DNA of 64,000 nt from Actinoallomurus purpureus (GCF_024055795.1 NZ_JAMXMY010000001.1:434001-498000), one strand, 5' to 3'; counted from the first letter of the stretch, positions 12,061 to 20,841 are shown. Notes: generated by a model not told the origin, from the letters alone. Made by a program: numbers and translations.

Positions 12061-12918
12061 ATGGCGATCAAAGACAGCCCGACCTTCCGGCGGCGTCGCG
12101 TGGCGATGGAGCTGCGGCGGCTCCGCGAAGGCGCCGCCCTCACGCTGGAGCAGGCGTCGGAGCACCTGGAGTGCTCCCCGACCAAGCTCAGCCGGATGGA
12201 GACCGCCCGCACGCCGCTGCACCCGCGCGACGTGCGCGACCTCCTCGACCTGTACGGCGTCACGGACGAGAAGGTCCGCGAGACGCTCACGGGCCTCGCG
12301 CGCGACTCGCGCAAGAAGGGCTGGTGGCAGGGGTACGACGACGTCCTGCCCGCCAAGTTCTCGATTTTCCTGGGGCTGGAGACGGCCGCCTTCTCGATCG
12401 AGGCGTACCGCTCCCAGCTCCTCTACGGTCTCTTCCAGACCCCCGATTACGCCCGCGCCCTGATGAGCGTGGACGTCCTCCGCCTCTCGCCCGAGGAGGT
12501 CGACCGCCGCGTCGAGCTGCGCATGGCCCGGCAGGAGCTCCTCACCAAGGAGGACCCGCTGCGCGTCTGGGCGATACTCGACGAGTCGGTCCTCCACCGC
12601 GTCGTCGGCAGCCGCCAGGTCATGCGCGCCCAGCTCCAGCACCTGCTCAGACTGGCTGAACGGCCCAACGTCGTCATCCAGCTCCTCCCGTACGAGGCGG
12701 GCCCGGTGCTGATCACGGCGGAGTCGTTCGAGTTCCTCCGGTTCCCCGAGCCGACCGATTCCCCGATCGTCTACATCGAGCACTCCACCGGCGGCCTCTA
12801 TCTGGAACGTGAGGAGGAAGTCCGGGAGTATAGGAACAGGGTCGATCATCTGATCGCGAACGGCGTGAGCGTCGAGAAGTCGCTCGCGATGATCGCAGCG
12901 GTGGCGGCCGAGCTGTAG
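12061..12918 (+). CDS. XRE-family regulator with DUF5753 (Scr1-like)
   Basis: This 285-aa regulator starts at ATG 12061 after GAGGAG. It has an N-terminal Cro/CI-type HTH (LTLEQASEHLECSPTKLSRM) and a C-terminal DUF5753 domain (FLGLETAAFSIEAYRSQLLY through PNVVIQLLPYEAGP). In actinomycetes such proteins are encoded next to DUF397 proteins, and some pairs act like toxin-antitoxin or developmental switches (WhiJ and Scr1 families). Here the DUF397 gene follows after 22 bp, so the two probably form one unit. Confidence 0.92.
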   Translation: MAIKDSPTFRRRRVAMELRRLREGAALTLEQASEHLECSPTKLSRMETARTPLHPRDVRDLLDLYGVTDEKVRETLTGLARDSRKKGWWQGYDDVLPAKFSIFLGLETAAFSIEAYRSQLLYGLFQTPDYARALMSVDVLRLSPEEVDRRVELRMARQELLTKEDPLRVWAILDESVLHRVVGSRQVMRAQLQHLLRLAERPNVVIQLLPYEAGPVLITAESFEFLRFPEPTDSPIVYIEHSTGGLYLEREEEVREYRNRVDHLIANGVSVEKSLAMIAAVAAEL

Positions 12919-12940
12919 CCCATGCCCGGAAGGGGCCATC

Positions 12941-13165
12941 GTGACCGCACCGGATCTGGTCGGCGCCGTCTGGCGCAAGAGCGTACGCAGCAACGCCCAA
13001 GGTGGCTCCTGCGTGGAGATCACGGCGGCGTCTTGGCGCAAGAGCAGCCGGAGCAACCCCGAAGGCGGAGACTGCGTGGAGGTCATGGCGGTACCGTGGC
13101 GCAAGAGCGCGCGCAGCAATGCCGAAGGTGGCTCCTGCGTCGAGGTGACAGTGGTCGTCCGCTGA
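12941..13165 (+). CDS. DUF397-type protein built from three tandem repeats
   Basis: The 74-aa protein starts at GTG 12941, just after its XRE partner. Normal DUF397 proteins carry one WRKSSRSN...GGxCVEV unit followed by a conserved C-terminal half ending in a tryptophan-containing segment. Here the first unit is repeated three times (WRKSVRSN, WRKSSRSN, WRKSARSN, each followed by a GGxCVE segment) and the usual C-terminal half is absent. Each repeat is exactly 21 residues. It may bind its regulator in several copies, or it may be a degenerate expansion. Confidence 0.8.
   Translation: MTAPDLVGAVWRKSVRSNAQGGSCVEITAASWRKSSRSNPEGGDCVEVMAVPWRKSARSNAEGGSCVEVTVVVR
12971..13159 (+). repeat. Three direct 63-bp repeats within the DUF397-type gene
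   Basis: The repeats begin with TGGCGCAAGAGC at 12971, 13034 and 13097, an exact 63-bp period that keeps the reading frame. Units 1 and 3 are more alike (GGTGGCTCCTGCGT) than unit 2 (GGCGGAGACTGCGT), so the array expanded and then diverged. Confidence 0.9.
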
Positions 13166-13193
13166 CGCTGACGCTGAGGCGGGTCCTGCCGGG

Positions 13194-13470
13194 TCAGGGG
13201 TGCCGCGCGAGGGCGGCGTCGAAGAGGGGCCAGCCGTCGAGGCGTGCGTGCGTGGCGGGGTTCCAGTCTCGGGTGAGGGCCTCGTCGAGGAGGGCTCGTA
13301 CGACGTCGGGCCGGTTCAGTCCATCGGGCGGGACGGGAGGCTCGGTGAAGGGCCGATCTGGTGGGCGATTCGGCGCGATCCGGCCCCGTACGCGCTCGCG
13401 GTCACCGAGCGTTCGGCGCGACTCCTGCTCGTCGGTGCCCGAGCCGGCGACATCGGCGGTACAGAAGGGG
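13194..13470 (-). pseudogene. Possible gene remnant of unknown family
   Basis: The stretch 13166-13604 holds no convincing complete gene. On the minus strand a frame ending at TGA 13194-13196 reads RPDVVRALLDEALTRDW and GWPLFDAALARHP, with the G/C-rich third positions expected of coding DNA, but it has no start codon and breaks up upstream (stops near 13480). It is probably the 3' end of a decayed gene; I do not recognise the family. The rest of the interval shows nothing clear except the leader of the next gene. Confidence 0.3.
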
Positions 13471-13604
13471 ACGAGGCGGGCCCGGCCCCGTTAGGCTCAT
13501 CCCACACGGCGGCGCCTACCCCCAAGGGCACGGAGAATGAGTGCGAGTGACGAGGCATCACCACGGACCCCGGCCGACGGGTTGTCGTGCGATCGGAGGG
13601 AGCG

Positions 13605-14732
13605 ATGAGCACGCCCCCCGGAGAGGCGACGGCCGATCCGTCGACCCATCTCGAAGAGGCTCGTAACCACGCGGAGAACGGCGATCTGGACCGCGCCGCC
13701 GAGTTGTTCCGCAGGGTCCTGGAGACCGGCGACACGGCGGAGCGGGCGCAGGCGGCCCTGGGCCTGGCGGTGGTGCTGGAAGGACGCGGCGATCACGAGG
13801 GTGCCCGGGAGGCCGACCGGCTCGCGATCGCGACCGAGGACCCCGAGTACGGCGCGCGCGCCGCGTACCACCTGGCGTTGTCCTGGGAGCGGGCCGGCGG
13901 GCGCGACCAGGCACGCGACGCCTGGCGGACCCTCGTCGACTTCGGCAACCGCGCCTACCTCCCGCCCGCGTACCTCGCGCTGGCCCAGATCGCCGACGAG
14001 GAGGGCGACACCCGCCGGGCGTGCGAGTGGTGGGAACAGGCCATCGCCACCGGCGACGAGGAGTACGCCCCGGTCGCCGCCCATGACCTGGCGCTGCGCC
14101 TGATCGACTGGGGCGAGCCCGCGCGCGCCCAGCGCGTGCTGGCCGGCGCCCTGGATCTCGTCGACCGGAACCGCGACCCGCAGGCGCACGCCCGGCTCGC
14201 GGTCAGCCTCGGCATCGCCCACCTGGAGCAGGCGATCAACGCGTTCGGCAGCGTGACGCCGGGAGAGGACGCCGACCCGGAGGTCGTCCCCCTGGCCATC
14301 GAACTGCTCGCCCGGACGCTTCCGCTGCGAGGCCGGGACGAGGCCGCCCAGGAGATCTGGCGGCGCGGCCTCGACGACCCGGCGCTCGGCGAGGACGTAC
14401 GGGCCCGCCTGCGCCGTACGTTCGCCGCCGACGGGGAGGACGTCTGGTGGGAGGACGAGGTGGAGGCCGCCGTGCGCGCCAACTCACTACCGTTGCTCAC
14501 CAGCGAGGCGTTCGGGGCGCTCGACCACATCTACGCGCTGATCGCCACGCGTTACACCAAGGGCGGGGAAGGCCTGTCCGCCGAGGCGTACGACGTGCTC
14601 GGGGAGGCCGTCCGGGTGCCCGCCGACTATCCGTGGGGGCGCGCGCTGCAGGAGAGCTTCGCCGAGCGCCTGCGGCAGGCGATGGGGTCGGACGTTCCCG
14701 TGCTGCCCCCGAACTGGCCCGACGCCGACTGA
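13605..14732 (+). CDS. Tetratricopeptide-repeat protein of unknown function
   Basis: This 375-aa soluble protein starts at ATG 13605 with GGAGGGAGCG upstream. Helical repeats of TPR type fill the N-terminal two thirds (LEEARNHAENGDLDRAAELF, AALGLAVVLEGRGDHEGA, YHLALSWERAGGRDQARDAW, AHDLALRLIDWGEPARAQRV). The C-terminal region (FGALDHIYALIATRYTKGG) is not a repeat and is unrecognised. No enzymatic motif or membrane segment is present. It is likely a scaffold. Two strong alternative hairpins follow the gene. Confidence 0.75.
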   Translation: MSTPPGEATADPSTHLEEARNHAENGDLDRAAELFRRVLETGDTAERAQAALGLAVVLEGRGDHEGAREADRLAIATEDPEYGARAAYHLALSWERAGGRDQARDAWRTLVDFGNRAYLPPAYLALAQIADEEGDTRRACEWWEQAIATGDEEYAPVAAHDLALRLIDWGEPARAQRVLAGALDLVDRNRDPQAHARLAVSLGIAHLEQAINAFGSVTPGEDADPEVVPLAIELLARTLPLRGRDEAAQEIWRRGLDDPALGEDVRARLRRTFAADGEDVWWEDEVEAAVRANSLPLLTSEAFGALDHIYALIATRYTKGGEGLSAEAYDVLGEAVRVPADYPWGRALQESFAERLRQAMGSDVPVLPPNWPDAD

Positions 14733-14750
14733 TCACCCCGCGGGCCGAGA

Positions 14751-14828
14751 CGCGAGAGAGGCCGGCCACCGCCGCGTGCGGGGCGGGCTCGGCCGCCACC
14801 GACGCCGTCGGTGGCGGCCTCTCTCGCG
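14751..14828 (+). terminator. Terminator region with two mutually exclusive hairpins
   Basis: A compact hairpin (13-bp stem GGCCGCCACCGAC, loop GCC, 14791-14819) overlaps a longer-range pairing in which CGCGAGAGAGGCCG (14751-14764) is exactly complementary to 14815-14828. Both cannot form fully at once. The position, 18 nt after the TPR gene stop, fits a terminator. Confidence 0.65.
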
Positions 14829-15001
14829 TGCGTCAGCCCTCCGAGTGTCGCTGGAGCCTGGCGAGCGTCAGGGCGTCATCTCCGTTGATCCCCGGAGACC
14901 TCTCCCATCGCGCATCCGAGACCGGTTCCGGTCAGGCCAGCGCTCGGAATGAGTAGTTGTGCTCATGCCGCGCACAGGGCTTTCCGGCGGTGATCGAGAC
15001 C

Positions 15002-15571
15002 ATGCTGATCTCACATCGAGGCCTGCTGCGCGGTGCCTGGGTCGCCGTGGCCGGCCTTCTCCTCGTCGGCTGCGGGACGGTGAGGGCCGGCTCTCCGGTC
15101 CGACCGCCGCCAGCCGGTCAGGGCACGCCGACAGGCACGCCGCCACCCTCCAGGACCGCCCCCCTCTCGGTTCCTCAGGAGACACCGCGGCAGGGCGACG
15201 GCGCCCCGCACTACTCCGAGAACAACGGCTGGAAGTACCGCGCGCCCCTGTCGGACGAGGACACGCGCCTCGCCCGGGCGGCCGCGGATCGGATACGGCC
15301 TGTACTCCAGCGTCTGCTCCGGGAAAACGACCTCTCCGTCGACTCCGTCGAGCGGGAACTGCCCCGTCTCGGTCATCCGCGCGAGCGCGTCGACGTGCAG
15401 CCGATCGTCTCGCACCTGATGTCCACCGCGTCGCCGGTGCCCGGCGCGGCCTACGCGGTCCTCGTCGGCCGGCGCGCCTGCGTCGACGGAGGCGTCAGAC
15501 CGGGCAGTTTCCATCTCCAGATCGAAGGGACCATCGCGGACGGAGGGTGCCTCGAGCCCTTCGCGCACTGA
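15002..15571 (+). CDS. Putative lipoprotein of unknown function
   Basis: The 189-aa protein has a lipoprotein signal: a basic start (MLISHRGLLRGAW), a hydrophobic core and the lipobox LVGC with Cys 24. A Pro/Thr-rich linker follows the cysteine (about 30-60). The mature domain contains DTRLARAAADRIRPVLQRLL and a final region with two cysteines (RRACVDGG, DGGCLEP) that may form a disulfide. ATG 15002 puts the signal peptide at the N-terminus; GTG 14990 and an upstream 14957 start remain possible. The protein should be anchored to the outer face of the membrane; its role is unknown. Confidence 0.72.
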   Translation: MLISHRGLLRGAWVAVAGLLLVGCGTVRAGSPVRPPPAGQGTPTGTPPPSRTAPLSVPQETPRQGDGAPHYSENNGWKYRAPLSDEDTRLARAAADRIRPVLQRLLRENDLSVDSVERELPRLGHPRERVDVQPIVSHLMSTASPVPGAAYAVLVGRRACVDGGVRPGSFHLQIEGTIADGGCLEPFAH

Positions 15572-15630
15572 GCGCGGTGGAGCTGGCGCCGTCGACCGGC
15601 CCGTCCACCGGCGAGGACCGGAGAGTGCGA

Positions 15631-16059
15631 TCAGTCGGCGACGTCGCGCTGGGCGACGACCTTGGTGATCCGGACGCGGACGAGGTACTCGCCGGGCACG
15701 CCGTTGCGTTTGCCGTACTCCTCGGCGCGGTCCGCGCCCATGTAGCGGGCGCCGATCTCGGTCGCCCACCGGCGTACCTCGTCGACATCCTCGGACAGCG
15801 ACGCCTCGCCCCACAGGGAGACGAAGGAGAACGGCGGGGTCTGGTCGTCGGCGCTGATGGCGATGCGCTGGTCGCGGCGGAGCGCCTTGCCCTTGACCCC
15901 CGACTCGTGCGTCGTGAACACCAGATCCGGCCCGTCGAGGAGGAACCAGATCGGTGTGACGTGCGGCGCGCCGTCGGCCTTGACGATGGCCGCCTTGCCC
16001 GTACGGGTGCCGGTCATCAGGAAGTCGCGCCACTCTTTTTCGGTCATGGTTTCGGCCAT
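15631..16059 (-). CDS. PPOX-class F420/FMN-dependent oxidoreductase
   Basis: The 142-aa protein has a pyridoxamine-5'-phosphate-oxidase split-barrel fold. Visible features are GKAAIVKADGAPHVTPIWFL near the N-terminus, LVFTTHESGVKGKALRRD and ARYMGADRAEEYGKRNG. The size and pattern match the actinobacterial PPOX class F420-dependent family rather than PdxH. It starts at ATG 16059. The substrate is unknown. The next gene on this strand (upstream in transcription) begins about 40 bp away, so the two may be co-transcribed. Confidence 0.85.
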   Translation of the reverse strand: MAETMTEKEWRDFLMTGTRTGKAAIVKADGAPHVTPIWFLLDGPDLVFTTHESGVKGKALRRDQRIAISADDQTPPFSFVSLWGEASLSEDVDEVRRWATEIGARYMGADRAEEYGKRNGVPGEYLVRVRITKVVAQRDVAD

Positions 16060-16100
16060 GGGTCGATTGTCCCCGGGCGGCGCGACGACCGAACACCCGG

Positions 16101-17228
16101 TCAGGACACGGCGGTGCCGATGAGGTGACCCACGAGGAAGGTGACACCGGCGGCGAGACCGCCGGCGACGACCTGGCGGAGGCCCGAGCGCAGGGGCGGC
16201 CGCCCGTTGAGGACGCCGATGCCCGCACCGACGCCGAACAGCGCGGCGACCGCCAGCCCGATCGCGGTCAGCAGCGCCGCGGCGCCGCCCCCGATCAGGT
16301 ACGGCAGGACGACGACGAACGCGCCCAGCGCGAACGCGAGCAGACTCGACCCCGCCGCGCCCCACGGAGAGCCGAGCTCGTCCGGGTCCAGGCCGAGCTC
16401 CTCGCGCGCGAGCGTGTCGAGCGCGACCCTCTTGTCGCTCATGATGCGGTCGGCGAGGCGTTCGGCGTCGACGCGGTCCAGCCCCTTGGCGCGGTAGATC
16501 AGGACCAGCTCCGCGTGCTCCTCGTCCGGGGTCTCCTCCAGCTCCTGCGCCTCGAGCTCGATCTCCCGCTTGAACATCTCCCGCTGGCCGGACATGGAGA
16601 CGTACTCTCCGGCCGCCATGGAGAACGCTCCGGCCAGCAGCCCGGCGACGCCCGCCAGCAGGATCGCGGTCCGGGAGGATCCCGATCCGGCGAAGCCCAT
16701 GACGAGGGCGGTGTTCGACACCAGGCCGTCGCTCACCCCGAACACGCCGGCCCGCAGCGCCCCGGAGCGGTCCGTACGGTGCCAGCCCTCCCGGCGCGAG
16801 ATCTGCACTCGAGGGTCGGGCTTCCCGCCGTCGATGAGCTTGGCGAGAGTGCGAGCGTGGCCGCGCTCGTCCTCGGCCATCCCCGGCGTGGCGTCCGGGT
16901 CACGGTCGTAGACCCCCGCGTCCGAGCGCTCGGCGCGCTCGATCATCGGCAGGACCGCGCTGGTGGACAGCCGCCGCGCCGCCGTCGCGAGCAGCCGGGT
17001 ACGCATGCTGGGCGGCCCGGGTGGTGGCACCTCCGCCCCGGCGGCGCGGAGCTTGCCCTCCCAGTGCGCCGCGTGCCTGAGCTCGACGCCCGCCAGCTCT
17101 TCCAGGATCTCGCGCCGTTCGCCGCTCTCGGCGACCGCGAGGCTGGAGTAGAGCGCGGCGGCGTCGCGCTCACTGGCGAGAAGCTCCCGCCAGCGCTTGA
17201 CGTTCTGTCGATCAGCGGCCTTCCCCAT
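16101..17228 (-). CDS. Ferritin-like/VIT1 fusion protein (MbfA-type iron exporter candidate)
   Basis: This 375-aa protein starts at ATG 17228 (GAGGAG 6 nt upstream). Residues about 10-140 form a rubrerythrin/erythrin-type four-helix domain with metal-ligand motifs ASERDAAALY, GVELRHAAHWE and DERGHARTL. The rest is a VIT1/CCC1 membrane domain with SDGLVSNTALVMGFAG, AGAFSMAAGEYVSMSGQREM and a hydrophobic C-terminus. In rhizobia and Agrobacterium proteins of this layout (MbfA) export iron. A similar role in iron or manganese handling is likely but untested here. Confidence 0.88.
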   Translation of the reverse strand: MGKAADRQNVKRWRELLASERDAAALYSSLAVAESGERREILEELAGVELRHAAHWEGKLRAAGAEVPPPGPPSMRTRLLATAARRLSTSAVLPMIERAERSDAGVYDRDPDATPGMAEDERGHARTLAKLIDGGKPDPRVQISRREGWHRTDRSGALRAGVFGVSDGLVSNTALVMGFAGSGSSRTAILLAGVAGLLAGAFSMAAGEYVSMSGQREMFKREIELEAQELEETPDEEHAELVLIYRAKGLDRVDAERLADRIMSDKRVALDTLAREELGLDPDELGSPWGAAGSSLLAFALGAFVVVLPYLIGGGAAALLTAIGLAVAALFGVGAGIGVLNGRPPLRSGLRQVVAGGLAAGVTFLVGHLIGTAVS

Positions 17229-17417
17229 GGCGCTCCTCAGAGTCGTCATCCCCATCCGTAATCAACAACTTGCCAGGACCGAAAAGTCATCCCCGTGGCT
17301 CCGGACCGCGGACTCGCGGATCCCGTTCCCCGTCAGACGATGTTCTCGCAGGCCGGCTCTTCTCGCATGTCGAGGGCGACGTGCGGCATTGTTGCCGACC
17401 GTAATTAAACTGAAGGT

Positions 17418-19520
17418 GTGGGCAACCTGCCGGCCGGGGGGACCCGCTTCGTGGGCCGCGAGAGGGAGTCACGCGAGGCGACGGCCGCGCTACGCCGCGG
17501 CCGGTTGCTGACGCTCACCGGGGACCCCGGGGTGGGCAAGACGCGTTTGGCTCTGCGGGTAGCCGAGCGTGCCCGGCGCTCCTACCCGGACGGGGTGTGG
17601 TTCGTCGAGCTGGGCCCGTTGCGAGACGGGGAGCTGCTCACCTCGGCCGTCGCGGACACGCTCGGGATCTGTGAGATGGCCCTCGGTGTCCGGGACCACG
17701 CGTCCCGGAGCCTGATCGACGTGCTCATCGACCAGCTGGCGGACAAACGAATGCTGCTGGTCCTGGACAACTGCGAGCACCTGCTGGACTCCTGCGCCCG
17801 GCTGACCCACACTCTCCTGCGCGCCGGCCGGGACCTTCGCATCCTGACGACCAGCCGCCAGACGCTCGGCGTCACCGGAGAACAGGTGCTGCCCGTTCGG
17901 CCGCTGCCGGTGCCCGATCCCGAGCAGATGCCGTCGCTGGAGGCCGTGTCCGGCTGTGACGCGGTCCGCCTCTTCACCGACCGCGCGGCGTCGGCGTCCC
18001 GCCGGTTCCGCGTGACGGAGGACAACAGCACGGCCATTCTGCGGCTGTGTCATCGGCTCGACGGCAATCCGCTCGCCATCGAGCTCGCCGCGGTCCGGGT
18101 CCGGGCGATGCCCGTGGATCGGGTCCTGCAGCGGCTGGACGACTACTTCGGGCTGCTGTCGGAGGGCAGCCACGTGCACTTCCCTCGGCTGCAGGCGCCC
18201 CGTACGGCGATCGACTGGAGCTTCGGGCTCTGCTCTCCGGCACAGCGAACGCTGTGGCGGAGGCTGGCGGTCTTCCGGGGCGGGTTCGACCTGGAGGACG
18301 CCGAGGCGGTCTGCGCTGGTGACGGCATCGCGGCCGAGGAGGTGCTCGACCTGCTCACCGACCTGATCGACATGTCGATCGTCGTCCGGGAGCCGTCGGA
18401 ACCCGTCGTCCGGTACCGGCTGCCCGAGATGATCCGCGAGTACGGCCAGGAGATGCTGGCCCGTTCGGAGGAGGGAGTCCGGGTACGGGAGCGGCACTGC
18501 GATCACTACCTGTCCCTGGCCGAGCACGCCATGGCGGAGTTCATGAGCCCCCGGCAGGCGCTCTGGCTCTCCCGCCTGCGCCTGGCGCACCCGGACCTGC
18601 GCGCCGCGGCGGACCACTCGCTGACCGCCCCCGGCGACGGGACGATCGCCCCGCGGATCGCGGCCCCCCTGGGCCGCTACTGCATGACGCGCGGGCTGCT
18701 CAGCGAAGGCCGTCACTGGCTGCGCGAGGCCCTGGACCACGGCCCGGTCTGGGCTCCTGCCCGGGCGGACGCGCTGTGGATCGCCGGCTGGCTCGCTCTC
18801 CTCCAGGGGGACACGGTGGCGGGCACGCGCCTGCTGCGTGAGTGCCAGGACCATGCCGGGCGGATCGGCCATGCGCGGGCGCAGAGACGCGCGGTGCACC
18901 TCCTGGGGCTCGCGGCGCTGGTCGAGGGCAGGTTCGAGCGTGCCCGCACGCTGCTGGACCAGGCATTCGAGAGCGACCTGGCCGCCGGTGACCCCGACGG
19001 TCAGTCACTCACCCTGTTCCACCTCACCCTCGCCCACACCGGCCTGGGCGACGACGAGAGCGCCGTCGCCGCCGCCGAGCGCTCCCTGGCGATCTGCCGC
19101 GAGCACGGTGCCACCTGGTCCGAGTCGCACGCGCTCTGGGCGGCGGGGGTCGCCGGCTGGCGGCACGGGGATTCGGCCCGAGCCGGTCTGCTGCTGCGGG
19201 ATGCCCTCGGCCTCAAGCACACGCTGTGTGATCGCTGGGGGCTCGCCCTCTGCCTGGAGGCCCTCGCCTGGACCATGACGGACGCCGACGCGGAGGTCGC
19301 CGCCCGCCTCCTCGGCGCCGCGAACGGTGTGTGGCGTTCGATCGGGTCGTCCCCGGACCGCATCCAGGCGCTGACCGAATTCCACCGTGGGTGCGAGGCG
19401 CGGCTGCGCGAGGTGCTCGGCCCTGACCGGTTCGGGCGGGCCTTCCACGCGGGGGCGGCCCTCCCGCTGGACGACGCGGTCGCGTTCGGGCTCGGCCGGC
19501 CGTCACCCGCATGTTCCTGA
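17418..19520 (+). CDS. AfsR/LuxR-like STAND ATPase lacking a DNA-binding domain
   Basis: The 700-aa protein starts at GTG 17418 almost directly after a TAATTAAACT element, so it may be translated from a nearly leaderless mRNA. The N-terminal NB-ARC-like ATPase has Walker A GDPGVGKTRL (about 36-45) and Walker B MLLVLDNCEHLL; the sensor TTSRQTLGV and LDGNPLAIELAA follow. The C-terminal half is TPR-like. Most relatives carry a C-terminal LuxR HTH or N-terminal SARP domain; this one ends at GLGRPSPACS, so it cannot bind DNA by those domains and may act through a partner. Confidence 0.82.
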   Translation: MGNLPAGGTRFVGRERESREATAALRRGRLLTLTGDPGVGKTRLALRVAERARRSYPDGVWFVELGPLRDGELLTSAVADTLGICEMALGVRDHASRSLIDVLIDQLADKRMLLVLDNCEHLLDSCARLTHTLLRAGRDLRILTTSRQTLGVTGEQVLPVRPLPVPDPEQMPSLEAVSGCDAVRLFTDRAASASRRFRVTEDNSTAILRLCHRLDGNPLAIELAAVRVRAMPVDRVLQRLDDYFGLLSEGSHVHFPRLQAPRTAIDWSFGLCSPAQRTLWRRLAVFRGGFDLEDAEAVCAGDGIAAEEVLDLLTDLIDMSIVVREPSEPVVRYRLPEMIREYGQEMLARSEEGVRVRERHCDHYLSLAEHAMAEFMSPRQALWLSRLRLAHPDLRAAADHSLTAPGDGTIAPRIAAPLGRYCMTRGLLSEGRHWLREALDHGPVWAPARADALWIAGWLALLQGDTVAGTRLLRECQDHAGRIGHARAQRRAVHLLGLAALVEGRFERARTLLDQAFESDLAAGDPDGQSLTLFHLTLAHTGLGDDESAVAAAERSLAICREHGATWSESHALWAAGVAGWRHGDSARAGLLLRDALGLKHTLCDRWGLALCLEALAWTMTDADAEVAARLLGAANGVWRSIGSSPDRIQALTEFHRGCEARLREVLGPDRFGRAFHAGAALPLDDAVAFGLGRPSPACS

Positions 19521-19570
19521 GCGGGCACCTCGGACGAAGGCGCGCCGGGGCCACGGAGTACGGTTTCGGA

Positions 19571-20173
19571 ATGGACATCGCGACCCCGCAGGGGCCGGCC
19601 GAGGTCACCCTGGACGAGCCGGCGGATCCGGCGTTCCTCCTGGTCATGACCCACGGATCCAACGGCGGAGTCGACGCTCCCGACCTGCTGGCCGTCCGCG
19701 AGGAGGCGCTACGGCTCGGCGGGGCCGTGGCACGGGTGCTGCAGCCGTTCCGCCGTGCCGGGCGACGTGCGCCCGGTTCCGCCCCTCGGCAGGACGAGGC
19801 CTGGCTCGCGGTGATCGCCGAGCTCCGGGAAAGGTTCCGCGACGTGCCGCTGATTCAGTGCGGGCGGAGCAACGGCGCGCGCGTCGCCTGCCGCACGGCG
19901 CTGAAGGCCGGCGCGCGCGGAGTGATCGCACTGGCGTTCCCGCTGCACCCGCCCGGGAGACCCGAACGTTCCCGCGCGCATGAGCTTCGAGCGGCGGGCG
20001 TGGAGGTCGTGGTCGTCAACGGCGACCGTGATCCGTTCGGTGTCCCGGACCCGGCGGACGCGACTCTCGTCCAGGTCCTGCCGGGAGAACGGCACGATCT
20101 GGCCAGGAAGCCCGCCGCGGTGGGGGCGGTGGTGGGGGAGTGGTTGCGCCGGTGGAGCGCCGGCTCGAGCTGA
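19571..20173 (+). CDS. Alpha/beta-hydrolase family protein (Tex30/KANL3-like)
   Basis: The 200-aa protein begins MDIATPQGPAEV. It shows the family's MTHGSNGGVDAPDL oxyanion-type loop, the nucleophile elbow CGRSNGAR (G-x-S-N-G, Ser about residue 100) and a late acid/His pair (NGDRDPFG and GERHDLA). An earlier ATG at 19511 overlaps the stop of the STAND gene and would add 20 residues, so the two genes may be translationally coupled. The substrate is unknown. Confidence 0.8.
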   Translation: MDIATPQGPAEVTLDEPADPAFLLVMTHGSNGGVDAPDLLAVREEALRLGGAVARVLQPFRRAGRRAPGSAPRQDEAWLAVIAELRERFRDVPLIQCGRSNGARVACRTALKAGARGVIALAFPLHPPGRPERSRAHELRAAGVEVVVVNGDRDPFGVPDPADATLVQVLPGERHDLARKPAAVGAVVGEWLRRWSAGSS

Positions 20174-20222
20174 GTCCCCGGAATCGATGGTCTTTACGGA
20201 CTGGTCCCCCGAAGAGAACGCG

Positions 20223-20426
20223 TCACGCCGCCGTGTGAGCCGGAAGGTCGGTCGGGCGGTGCGGAGCGATGATCCCCCCGTCGGGAAGCAGCTCGCCGGT
20301 GTCCTCGAACAGCACGACCCCGTTGCAGAGCAGACTCCATCCCTGCTCGGGGTGGCAGGTGATGGTGCGAGCGGCCTCACGGTCGGGTGCGGTCGCCGAG
20401 GGGCAGGGCGGCTCGTGCGGGCACAT
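20223..20426 (-). CDS. DUF5999 family small protein
   Basis: The 67-aa protein starts at ATG 20426 with GGAGG 7 nt upstream. It begins MCPHEPPCPSA, with Cys-His-Cys residues that could bind metal, and continues PEQGWSLLCNGVVLFEDTGE and IIAPHRP, the hallmark of this short actinobacterial family of unknown function. A CRP-like palindrome lies about 137 bp upstream. Confidence 0.85.
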   Translation of the reverse strand: MCPHEPPCPSATAPDREAARTITCHPEQGWSLLCNGVVLFEDTGELLPDGGIIAPHRPTDLPAHTAA

Positions 20427-20841
20427 GTGCGTGCCTCCGGTCTCGACTACTCGTAGGTGCGGTTGCCTCATGTCACTAAGACGTCTTCGAGTGTGCTGCG
20501 GTTCGCCCCCATGCCGACATAGCCCGGCCGGGCGGTTTTCCCGATGGCCCCAGTGACTCCTCGTGACAGAGATCACTTTACGGCTTAACGGCCCGTACCC
20601 GCATCCAAATCGGCCAAAGAACAACTCTCGGTACAGACAACGATCTGTCGCCGTGTGCTTACGGGGCCCGGGTCCGGCGGTGTTTCGCCCGCCCGTCGCC
20701 GGGTTCACGGGGTGCGTGCGCGACACGCCTTTCCCCGCGCCGCCACAGGCGAGGGTCACGACGCCGGAAGGACTCGGTCAGTGCGCCGGCGCCCCGAGGC
20801 GCGATCCCGCAGGAGGAGGGTCTCCCCGCGGAGTCGCTTCC
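20427..20841. other. Intergenic region, no gene seen
   Basis: These 415 bp separate the starts and ends of two minus-strand genes. They hold the leader of the DUF5999 gene and a GTGA-N6-TCAC palindrome. No frame with convincing codon bias or ribosome site was found, and no RNA fold was recognised. Confidence 0.6.
20563..20576. promoter_or_regulatory. CRP-family binding site candidate
   Basis: GTGACAGAGATCAC is a GTGA-N6-TCAC palindrome, close to the actinobacterial CRP/Cmr consensus. It lies upstream of the DUF5999 gene. Function is inferred from sequence only. Confidence 0.4.

Noticed and set aside
13200-13550. Plus-strand open frame of 116 codons after the DUF397-type gene
   Set aside because: The first half is antisense to a stretch with better codon bias on the minus strand, there is no ribosome site, and no domain is seen.
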